DNA of 20,741 nt from Christensenella sp. UBA1782 (GTDB taxonomy: Bacteria; Bacillota; Clostridia; Christensenellales; DTU072). Within the stretch, counting starts at the first letter, position 1; each line of letters starts with the position of its first letter. This document shows positions 6,942-14,212 of the stretch, in pieces. The notes beneath the pieces were generated by a model that saw only the letters and a list, made by a program, of their open reading frames with translations, was not told the origin of the DNA and ran no database searches. The stretch lies in the NCBI GenBank assembly GCA_002315475.1, contig DCGI01000017.1, forward strand, positions 30,019 through 50,759. Direction: 5' to 3'. Both the position numbers and the translations under genes were made by a program.

Positions 6942-9077
6942 TCAGTGTTCTACGTATTGACGGATACGCGCGATAAATTCGTCGCAGTTGACGACGTCGA
7001 CGTCGTCGTCGAACATTTCCGCCAGAGTAAGCATGGCGTTCATACAGCTTGCTTCCCCGCCGTTGGCGGAAACGAGGTTCCCGTCGGCATCCAAACCGCT
7101 CCATGCGTGGACGATGATGAAAGAATAAGCGTCTTCGCTCGTCACGTCGGTGGAAGCGGCGTTTATACTGTCGGCAATGTATTGTAAGGAGTTTGTGGAG
7201 TCACCGCCTTTTTTCTCGCTCCAAATGCAGTACCGAGCCGATACGACGGGTTTGTCGTTTGACCAACACATTTCCCCTTTGTAACCGTCGTAGCAACTTT
7301 GATAACTGATAAAGAGCAAGCCGTCCACTTGGTCGCTTTCGGTGTATAGGTCGAAGTATTTCTGCATGGTGTCGAATTGAGAAGGAACGTCAACGGCACC
7401 CATGAAAGAAATATCGTCCATCAATTCCACCAAGTGAATGTCGGCGGTTTCCATCGTGGAAAACAAAGATTTCAAAACCTCGGCGAAGGCTTCTTCGTCT
7501 GCCCATTTTGACGGGTAAGTATAACCGATGGAAGACAGTTGCATGACCAACGATTCGTTCGGATAAATCTTATCGTAATAAGAAAGAAGCATCAAGGGCA
7601 GCAGCTTAATCATAAGCCCCGACATACCGTAGTTTATCGAAACGTCTTCGGTACGATCGGGATTCCCGAAAATGCTCTTGTTGAAGAGGTTGTTCTCTGC
7701 CGTAAACTGCATATTGTCGCCGTCCGATACCATGATGGTAACGGTGTGTTTGTTTTTGATTTCGGTTTTCGAGAAGTCGGTGACGGTGGTTTCTCTCGTT
7801 ATCGGCGTGACGGCCGTTTTGGTGTTTTCCAAACGGAAACCCGACAGAACGGAAACGTTACTCATGCCCCAAGAGTAAAAATAGGTACCGCTATAGCTTG
7901 CTACGGTAGTCACAACGGCGTTTTCCGTTAAATATGTTCCTCGGATGCCCCACAGATAAAATCCTCGGTTCATTTTGCTTGCGTACAGAGCAAGCTCCTC
8001 TTGAGAGGTGAATTGCGTGACGAACCAGGCGTTGGAAAGAACGGCATAATCGCAGTGGGATTCGTTGGCGATGTATTCGGTAGAAACGATACAGAGGTTT
8101 TTGTTGAGATTGTTAAAATAGGGAGATTCCATCAGCCAGTATTTGTCCTTGCCGACGGTGGAAAAGACTTGATTCCAGTGATATTTTTGTGCATAGGAGA
8201 GTTTGTCCTGCGGTACGAGTACGGCGTCCATTTGGTGGCATAAACTCAGTCCTACGGTAATAGACTCTAAACTGGAGCCGTCGCAAAGAATATAGTTTTG
8301 TATCCGTCCCGAAACGCAGTCGAGGAGGTCGCTTGCCGTAGCGACTTCTTCGATTTCCAAGTTATAATATTTTTGCATGGTGGCGAGTTGATCGTCTTCG
8401 GCTTCTTTGCGGTAATAGTGGAAGAAGATTTGTTCTTCGCTCGTCAACGAGAGATAGCCTTGTATCGACTGCAGAAAAGAAAAATCGGAGGCGGAAATGC
8501 CGAAGTTCTCACTGTCCCAAGTGTAGACGTACAGTTTGCTCGGTGCTTTGGCGTAGGGCGTCGTCGTAGGATTGTCGTAGGCGGCGAGGGGAACGGTCTC
8601 TATGCGTTTTGCCTGTTGCACCTTATCGAGGAAGTACAGAGGAAAGCTGACCGAAAAGGAAAGGATAAGTACGGTTGCCGCACAGACGATACCCCTCCGT
8701 CCGATTTTTTTACCGAAGAGGAAAAGTGCCATGACGATAAATACGATAACGGAAACCACGATGCTTTCGGTATACCGATAAAATCCGATGAGTATAGCCC
8801 ATAGTGCCAAAAAAGCAATCGAAGACGCAAAAGATACCGGTAAATACACTTTTAGTTTCCAACGGAAGGAAGCGAAATAAACGAAAAAGAGGGCAAAAGT
8901 GGCTATCATGCCGCAGGCGAGATGGTAGAGGACGGGAAATGCCTGTACTTCGCCGAATGCATCCATAACGACGGCATAAGTAGAAGCATTTTTGATGACC
9001 ATACTTTCAAGCACGAGCAAAATACCGCATAAAACGGCGGTCAGACAGGGCAAAAGCCAATTCTTAAAAAATTTCAT
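6942..9077 (-). CDS. Membrane-anchored GxGYxYP-family putative glycoside hydrolase
   Basis: A 711-residue protein. The first 150 residues hold about five membrane spans (7-27, 49-70, 78-99, 104-121, 129-149), followed by a large soluble region. Hallmarks of the GxGYxYP domain are VTIMVSDGDNMQF (SDGDN at 451-455), the ...GLMIKLLPLMLLSYY helix, and SSIGYTYP at 515-522, where the first Gly of the family motif is replaced by Ser. The family is predicted to be carbohydrate-active but has no settled reaction. Attaching it to a multi-span membrane module instead of a signal peptide is notable. The start ATG at 9077 has AGGAGA about 11 bases upstream. It is first in an operon with the GH127 gene, suggesting a shared role with arabinose-containing glycans. 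Confidence 0.75.
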   Translation of the reverse strand: MKFFKNWLLPCLTAVLCGILLVLESMVIKNASTYAVVMDAFGEVQAFPVLYHLACGMIATFALFFVYFASFRWKLKVYLPVSFASSIAFLALWAILIGFYRYTESIVVSVIVFIVMALFLFGKKIGRRGIVCAATVLILSFSVSFPLYFLDKVQQAKRIETVPLAAYDNPTTTPYAKAPSKLYVYTWDSENFGISASDFSFLQSIQGYLSLTSEEQIFFHYYRKEAEDDQLATMQKYYNLEIEEVATASDLLDCVSGRIQNYILCDGSSLESITVGLSLCHQMDAVLVPQDKLSYAQKYHWNQVFSTVGKDKYWLMESPYFNNLNKNLCIVSTEYIANESHCDYAVLSNAWFVTQFTSQEELALYASKMNRGFYLWGIRGTYLTENAVVTTVASYSGTYFYSWGMSNVSVLSGFRLENTKTAVTPITRETTVTDFSKTEIKNKHTVTIMVSDGDNMQFTAENNLFNKSIFGNPDRTEDVSINYGMSGLMIKLLPLMLLSYYDKIYPNESLVMQLSSIGYTYPSKWADEEAFAEVLKSLFSTMETADIHLVELMDDISFMGAVDVPSQFDTMQKYFDLYTESDQVDGLLFISYQSCYDGYKGEMCWSNDKPVVSARYCIWSEKKGGDSTNSLQYIADSINAASTDVTSEDAYSFIIVHAWSGLDADGNLVSANGGEASCMNAMLTLAEMFDDDVDVVNCDEFIARIRQYVEH

Positions 9078-9107
9078 GGGGAAAAGTTCTCCTAAGTGTT
9101 TTTGAAC

Positions 9108-9136
9108 AGTATAACAGAAAAAAAAGAAAAAGGCAA
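9108..9136 (-). promoter_or_regulatory. Promoter of the GxGYxYP-GH127 operon
   Basis: On the minus strand TTGCCT (9136-9131), an 18-base T-rich spacer and TATACT (9113-9108), about 30 bases before the start codon. The -10 is good, the -35 moderate. Confidence 0.6.
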
Positions 9137-9356
9137 TCGAAAAAGAAAAAGAAATCGTATGGGGTAAAGCTCATGGAATTATTTAGATTTTTTTCGCATA
9201 GAATCCAAAAGAGCGTACTCGGATAAAAACGTTGCGGAAGCCCGTACGACGTGCTTTTTGCGGGGAAAAATCGGGACAAAAGAACCGTAACGGGAAAGCA
9301 AGCCGTAAAAAAACAAAAAAATGGAAAAATAAGGTGATTTTTTTTACGACAAGAAC

Positions 9357-9385
9357 TTGATTTATAAAAATATTTGTTTTATACT
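9357..9385 (+). promoter_or_regulatory. Promoter of the triple-repeat membrane protein
   Basis: TTGATT (9357-9362), a 17-base spacer and TATACT (9380-9385). This gives a leader of roughly 60 bases that can fold into a small hairpin before the ribosome binding site. Confidence 0.75.
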
Positions 9386-9453
9386 TATAAGGGTACGTTT
9401 TAGGTGTGTCTTTTTTTCTCATAGAAAAGACGCAACCCAAAAGGAGGAAAATT

Positions 9454-11472
9454 TTGGAAATGTATTTAGCTAAGATTCCGAGTTTGTTTTTGCTTTCGGT
9501 GACGGATTGGGCAAATCTTTTCGGTGACAACGCTTTTGCCGTTTGGAGCGGTATTATTATCGGTGTGGTCAGCGTAATTTTGATTACCGTCATTACCGTC
9601 GTCTTTACCAAACGCAAAAAAGCTTTGGCAAAAAGAAGGGCACAAGAGGAAGAAGCCCGTTTGCGTGCGGAAGCGGAGGCGCAGAAAGCGGAAGAAGAAC
9701 GACTTGCCGCATCGGCGGAAGAGGAGCGTTTGGCACAGGAGCAGGCGGCAGCCGAAACGGGCAATACGGACGGTCCCGTACCCGAAGATTTGCCGTATAT
9801 CCCCGGAGCCACCGTTAAAGTAAACGGAAAAACGCTGAATCAACGTTTTGCCGAATTGTACGGAAAGGACTTGGGCAGAGGTCGGTTCCGTAAAGGTATG
9901 ATTGCCGATTATTTGGTAGAACGCTTCGTGCATCGGGTAGAAACCAATAAGAGAGGGGACGTGACGACCTTTACGAAGTTACCCCTCGCCGATACGCACT
10001 ACGTCCTCGCCAAAAACGATAACGGCGTGGAAGTCCCGCAAAGAAGATGTTTCGTGCATGTCTACGAAGTGGACGGTATGGTCGTCCTCTTGATTAACAA
10101 TACGCCCGAATATGCGAATTCCCTCCTTTTGAAGCATAGCTACGTACACGAGAGTTCTTTCCCGAAAGTGAATAACGAAACTTGGTACAGTGTGGTACTG
10201 GACAGAAGTTTCTCGAAAAAAGAGGTATATCAGATTTTGGACGACACCTTCTTCTATATTTACGGAGGAGAATTGGTAGAGCCCGCTTCCGAAGAAGAAC
10301 AACCCGAATCTTCTTGGGTGGATAGTATCGCTTCGACGGTTGTGGAAGAAGAAGCCGAAGATCTCAATATCGAAGGCGAAGTTCCCGGCGAACGAGAATT
10401 GATGAATTTGATGCGCTATCAAAACGGAGAAGGCTATCAGGAAGAATCCGCCATTACCATTCGGGAAAGTTTGGCTTTGGCTTCTTCGGTGGCGAGACAG
10501 GTCGACATCAATAAGATTACCATTGCCGATCACTTGGATGAAACCTTCCCCGGCGAAGTGGAAGTCAACCGCCGAAACAACTACATTTCTTCGGGTATAT
10601 TACCCCTTGCCGACACCCACTACTGCTTGCAGAAGTTTATCGGCAGCATAAGAAAGACGCAACACAAGTGCTTTATCTTCGTCTACGAAACCGAAGGCGG
10701 CGTACTGCTCTTATTGAACAGTCCGAAAGAATATATGGCGGAAATCAAGAGAAAGCACAAGATGGTCAACGAAAGCTTGTTCCCGAAGTCGAAAGATTCG
10801 TGGTACAGCGTCGTCATCGACGATACCTTCGACAGTAACGAAGTCTTTGAGATGATCGATACGGTGAAGGCGTTGAACGAACTGGAAACCTTAAAAGAAC
10901 GGTTGGATTATTTGGCTTCGAGATCGGGACGGGTAGCGGTGGCAAAACCCGTAGCGGAAACGAAACCCGAGCCCGAAGACGAGCCGATGAGTATTCGTGA
11001 AAGTATTGAACTTGCCAGCTCGGTTGAAGTGGAAGAAGAAATCAATATCAACAAACAAACCATAGCCGACCACTTGCAAGAAACCTTCCAAGATATTGAG
11101 CTCAACCGTCGAGAAAATACCATTTCTTCGGGTATACTGCCCCTTGCCGACACGCACTATTGCTTGTCTAAGAATGTCGGCGGCGATATTAAACAACAAC
11201 ATAAGTGCTTCATCTTCGTCTATGAAACCAAAGGAAGCACCTTGCTTTTGTTGAACAGTCCGAAGGAATACATGCAACAATTACAAAAGAAACATACCTT
11301 GATTCACGAAAGTTTGTTCCCGAAGGCAAAAGATCCTTGGTACAGTGTGGTCGTCGACAATTCTTTCAGCGGCAAAGAAGTTTTGGAAATCATCGATACG
11401 GTAAAACTTTTGAACGAGTATCCCACCCGTACCGAGCAGGTAGAGTTCCTGCGTCGCAAGGGTATCCTATAA
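9454..11472 (+). CDS. Membrane-anchored coiled-coil protein with three YjbR/MmcQ-like repeats
   Basis: The TTG at 9454 is six bases after AAGGAGG (9441-9447), while ATG 9460 is twelve bases after, so either could be used; an upstream in-frame extension to 9406 has no ribosome binding site. From 9454, residues 29-51 form one membrane span followed by KRKK, predicting a cytoplasmic C-terminus. Residues 53-105 are a Glu/Ala/Lys/Arg-rich coiled coil. Three related domains follow at about 129-270, 332-485 and 510-672. Each shows IADxL-ETF, LPLADTHYxL, CFIFVYE, LLLLNSPKEY, ESLFPK, WYSVVxDxxF and a final EVxxxIDT helix; repeats 2 and 3 are closest. The order (F-V-Y-E strand, WY-S-V-V-D strand, last helix) recalls the YjbR/MmcQ double-wing fold, but that assignment is by eye. 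The function is unknown. A terminator follows directly, so it is monocistronic. Confidence 0.75.
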   Translation: MEMYLAKIPSLFLLSVTDWANLFGDNAFAVWSGIIIGVVSVILITVITVVFTKRKKALAKRRAQEEEARLRAEAEAQKAEEERLAASAEEERLAQEQAAAETGNTDGPVPEDLPYIPGATVKVNGKTLNQRFAELYGKDLGRGRFRKGMIADYLVERFVHRVETNKRGDVTTFTKLPLADTHYVLAKNDNGVEVPQRRCFVHVYEVDGMVVLLINNTPEYANSLLLKHSYVHESSFPKVNNETWYSVVLDRSFSKKEVYQILDDTFFYIYGGELVEPASEEEQPESSWVDSIASTVVEEEAEDLNIEGEVPGERELMNLMRYQNGEGYQEESAITIRESLALASSVARQVDINKITIADHLDETFPGEVEVNRRNNYISSGILPLADTHYCLQKFIGSIRKTQHKCFIFVYETEGGVLLLLNSPKEYMAEIKRKHKMVNESLFPKSKDSWYSVVIDDTFDSNEVFEMIDTVKALNELETLKERLDYLASRSGRVAVAKPVAETKPEPEDEPMSIRESIELASSVEVEEEININKQTIADHLQETFQDIELNRRENTISSGILPLADTHYCLSKNVGGDIKQQHKCFIFVYETKGSTLLLLNSPKEYMQQLQKKHTLIHESLFPKAKDPWYSVVVDNSFSGKEVLEIIDTVKLLNEYPTRTEQVEFLRRKGIL

Positions 11473-11489
11473 CAAAAAACGGTTTAGAA

Positions 11490-11521
11490 AAAATCGGCGT
11501 CGAAAGATGCCGATTTTTTTT
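11490..11521 (+). terminator. Rho-independent terminator of the triple-repeat gene
   Basis: AATCGGCGTC (11492-11501) pairs with GATGCCGATT (11506-11515), with one G-T wobble, around a GAAA tetraloop and followed by a T-run. Confidence 0.9.
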
Positions 11522-11542
11522 AATAAAAAAGTATTTTTCGTC

Positions 11543-11572
11543 TTGACAGCATCGGGAGCGGTATGGTATAGT
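11543..11572 (+). promoter_or_regulatory. Promoter of the small acidic protein
   Basis: A consensus TTGACA (11543-11548), an 18-base spacer and TATAGT (11567-11572), 45 bases before the start codon. It is the best -35 in the window. Confidence 0.8.
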
Positions 11573-11617
11573 AATAATATCATATATGCGTAAAGCGCAG
11601 AAACATAGGAGGAAAAA

Positions 11618-11821
11618 ATGGGACAGTATGTTATTTATTTACAGTTTGACGATGCGTCGTGCGGGTATTTTTCGGGGGTTGATGACGACATTCAGCTTGA
11701 GGACGATCCCGAGTGTGCCAAGTGTTTCCCGAGCGAAAAAGCCGCCGGAAACTGCGTTGAAATTTTGAAAAAAACCTACTTTATCGATTACTGTGAAATC
11801 TACAATTTAGACGATAAATAA
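11618..11821 (+). CDS. Small acidic Cys-containing protein of unknown function
   Basis: 67 residues, with ATG five bases after a perfect AGGAGG (11607-11612), a strong promoter before it and a terminator behind it, so it is very likely a real, well-expressed single gene. The protein is acidic (runs such as DDD and EDDPE) and has five Cys (C15, C33, C36, C46, C59), including a CAKC pair. Its middle (DPECAKCFPSEKAAGNC) resembles the A-K-x-F-x-S-E-K-A-A pattern seen in other short proteins of Bacillota, but I do not recognise a named family. It has no signal peptide or membrane span. The CxxC and scattered Cys could bind metal, but this is only a possibility. Confidence 0.75.
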   Translation: MGQYVIYLQFDDASCGYFSGVDDDIQLEDDPECAKCFPSEKAAGNCVEILKKTYFIDYCEIYNLDDK

Positions 11822-11848
11822 GCGTAGAACGAAAAAACACGACCAAAA

Positions 11849-11880
11849 GAATCGGCATCGAAAGATGCCGATTTCTTTTA
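11849..11880. terminator. Rho-independent terminator between convergent genes, near-duplicate of 11490-11521
   Basis: AATCGGCATC (11850-11859) / GATGCCGATT (11864-11873) with the same GAAA loop, followed by TCTTTTA. The opposite strand also has a T-rich tail, so it can serve both the small gene and the last permease gene (ending at 11902). Confidence 0.85.
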
Positions 11881-11901
11881 ATAAATAGGACTTGCCGTAT
11901 T

Positions 11902-14196
11902 TTATCGGAGTGCGAAAAAGACGTTCATCATAAAGCCGAGTGCGGTAAGGTATACGGCGTAGATGACGGCGGATAGCAAGAGGATAAAAATCAAAAATCC
12001 GATACAATAGGTAAAGAAGATTTCTTTCCGTTTCATTTTTTTCAGTTCGGCTCGGCTCATGCCGGCTACGGTATAACTGTAAAATTCTTCTTGTCGGGAA
12101 CGGTAGCTGGATGCGACGTTATCGCTCATGCCGATGGCGGAAAAGAGAGAAAGAACCACCAAAATGAAGGTGCCGCAAGGAATATAATACCTATTGGCAC
12201 CGAGTATGGCATCCATGGATTCGGACGCCTTAAGAACGAAGGCTATATTGCCCGAAAGGGTATTCATAAGGTTATCATGCAGTGCTGCTTTATCGTAGCC
12301 TTCCGCACCGTTTACGAGGCGGTAGGAACAGGGCAGATTCCAATAGTCGGCGTCGATTAAGACAACGCTACCGTTGAATTCGAGATCCTTTTCATAAAAG
12401 AGCGTGAGGGTTCTGTCCCCGATGGAGACGGAAAAATACTCTCCCTTGCGGATGCAGTATTGATCGGCAAAATTTTTGCAGATGAAAGCCCTGTCTCCTT
12501 TGGGAAGCTCGGTTATACCCGTTCTTTCTCCGAAGTATTCCGTGGAGTCGGTAGCCATGATGCACATCAGGGTATCTTTGTAAGGAACGTTTTCTTCGAT
12601 AGCGTGGTATACGCCGTCGACGCCTTCGGTCGATAACAGTTCTTCGTCGGGCATCGTGCTGTACATGACGATATAGTCTATCGGCGTGAATTCTTTGAAA
12701 AAGGAGATACTTCGAGAGCAGACGATTAAGAGGAAACTAATCACAAACAGCACCGAGTAAAAGAGGGTGGTGATGCCCATGGTGTTTTTCAAGGTGGCTA
12801 TATGTCGAATGTTTTTGAAGGCATAAACGGAAGACGGCTTTTTCGAAAACTTAATAAAGAGGGTGGGAAAAATCTGAGAAGCTTCCTTTCCGAAGAAAAA
12901 CAGCAGTAGAAAAATACACGAAAGCATGCCCATACCGGGATGCCACTTGTAGTAGTCGACGGTATTTACCGTTATGATTAGGAAAACGATATAAAGAGAG
13001 AACAAAACGATACAAATCGTCGGCAAGAAAGAACGGTACTTTTTTATCGTTTTTTTTGTCCGTCTTCTGTGCTTTTGCCAAGCCGACGTGGCGAGTTGCA
13101 AACCCAGACTGCATTCCGCCGCCAAAAAGATCAAGACGACCGAAAGAACGACGTTATCGACGTGGAAGGTCGGTGTGATATGAATAAGTTCGCAGGAGTT
13201 CAAAAGAATCTTGTCGATGGGCAAAGAAAGCAAACAGCCGAGTATACTCCCGACAGCGGCGTAGATAGCCATTTCCAAAGCCGAAACCAAGCCTAAGCGA
13301 GAGGGTTGGGCACCGACACATTCCAGCAGAAAGGTTTCCTCTTGTCGCTGCATCGAAAGGATGTTACAACAGCAATAAATCACCAAGCCGACGAACAGCA
13401 TGGTAATCAATACCATAATAATAAACAGTTTGCTCGATGCAAACATATAGACTTCGATATTTTCACGCGGCGAAATCGTCTTGTCGCGGTAGAGTTCATG
13501 CAGTTTTGTTTCCAAAGTTTCTATATTCGTCCCTTCTTTGGCTTTTACGTAGAGAGAATTGGATAAGGGGAATTGATAGTCCGATAGGGCGAGATACAAA
13601 GACGTATCCGCCAAGACCGAAAGAAAAGACGAGCTATCCAACATAATATCGTAAGAATCCAAGAAGGAATACCGAGCGATGCCGTATACCGTCAGCGTTT
13701 TCGGAATACCGAGTACGGAAACGGTCAGAGTGCTTCCGACCGAAAGATGCAGAGAGTCAGCCTTTTCCTGCGTGATCAAACAAGCGGAAGAAAGTTCTTT
13801 TTCGGGTATTTGGACGGTATCGAGGAGATAAAGCGGAAATGTTTTCGTAACTTCGGAAAACTCGGTAACGCAACCGACTACGAGTTCGTCATTCGTCGTA
13901 TTCAACGGCATGGCGAGTACGCCGCAAACGTCGGCAAGGTCGTTCAGTTCTTTTTTGGCTTCGTCTACCAAGAAAAAGCGAGAGGAAGAAACGATATTCG
14001 AGTCCACCCGAAAATCGCAAATGCCGACGGATAGGTCGTTTTTATATTTCAGTTCCGACTGAATACCGTCTTGAACGTTCAAAATACCGATGCACGACGC
14101 AACGGCAAAAGCAATCACGATCGTCAATAAAAAAGGTTGAAAAGGTCGTTTTCGAATACTTGCAAATAAGTGCTTAAAAAAGATTTTTCTTGACAT
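11902..14196 (-). CDS. FtsX-family permease, third of three tandem paralogues
   Basis: 764 residues from ATG 14196 (MSRKIFFKHLF), chosen because its two paralogues start at the same motif; an upstream extension to 14262 would overlap the preceding gene. One membrane span follows the KRPFQPFLL motif, then a ~220-residue external domain. The FtsX core holds VIYCCCNILSMQRQEETFL and an ECVGAQPSRL coupling segment. Then come a K-rich cytoplasmic linker, two spans, another span, a second external domain and the conserved SYRSRQEEFYSYTVAGM coupling segment near the C-terminus. The gap to the upstream paralogue is 16 bases with only a weak AAGAG ribosome site, so it is the operon's last gene. Such permeases normally pair with a LolD/MacB-like ATPase, which is absent here. 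Substrate unknown. Confidence 0.85.
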   Translation of the reverse strand: MSRKIFFKHLFASIRKRPFQPFLLTIVIAFAVASCIGILNVQDGIQSELKYKNDLSVGICDFRVDSNIVSSSRFFLVDEAKKELNDLADVCGVLAMPLNTTNDELVVGCVTEFSEVTKTFPLYLLDTVQIPEKELSSACLITQEKADSLHLSVGSTLTVSVLGIPKTLTVYGIARYSFLDSYDIMLDSSSFLSVLADTSLYLALSDYQFPLSNSLYVKAKEGTNIETLETKLHELYRDKTISPRENIEVYMFASSKLFIIMVLITMLFVGLVIYCCCNILSMQRQEETFLLECVGAQPSRLGLVSALEMAIYAAVGSILGCLLSLPIDKILLNSCELIHITPTFHVDNVVLSVVLIFLAAECSLGLQLATSAWQKHRRRTKKTIKKYRSFLPTICIVLFSLYIVFLIITVNTVDYYKWHPGMGMLSCIFLLLFFFGKEASQIFPTLFIKFSKKPSSVYAFKNIRHIATLKNTMGITTLFYSVLFVISFLLIVCSRSISFFKEFTPIDYIVMYSTMPDEELLSTEGVDGVYHAIEENVPYKDTLMCIMATDSTEYFGERTGITELPKGDRAFICKNFADQYCIRKGEYFSVSIGDRTLTLFYEKDLEFNGSVVLIDADYWNLPCSYRLVNGAEGYDKAALHDNLMNTLSGNIAFVLKASESMDAILGANRYYIPCGTFILVVLSLFSAIGMSDNVASSYRSRQEEFYSYTVAGMSRAELKKMKRKEIFFTYCIGFLIFILLLSAVIYAVYLTALGFMMNVFFALR

Positions 14197-14212
14197 AAGA
14201 CGCTCTTGTTCT

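Larger units (their letters stand above)
9078..9453. other. Divergent intergenic region
   Basis: 376 bases between the divergent starts of the GxGYxYP gene and the YjbR-like repeat gene. It carries one promoter for each direction (9108-9136 minus, 9357-9385 plus). The plus leader has an inverted repeat, GTCTTTT (9408-9414) / AAAAGAC (9425-9431), just before the AAGGAGG at 9441-9447. The middle part (9140-9350) is A-rich and shows no gene, RNA or repeat I can support. Confidence 0.6.

Noticed and set aside
9183..9812. 209-residue minus-strand frame rich in Ser and Ala across 9183-9812
   Set aside because: It is a shadow of the coiled-coil region of the plus-strand gene plus its promoter region. 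The low-complexity Ser/Ala content comes from reading Glu/Ala-rich codons backwards.
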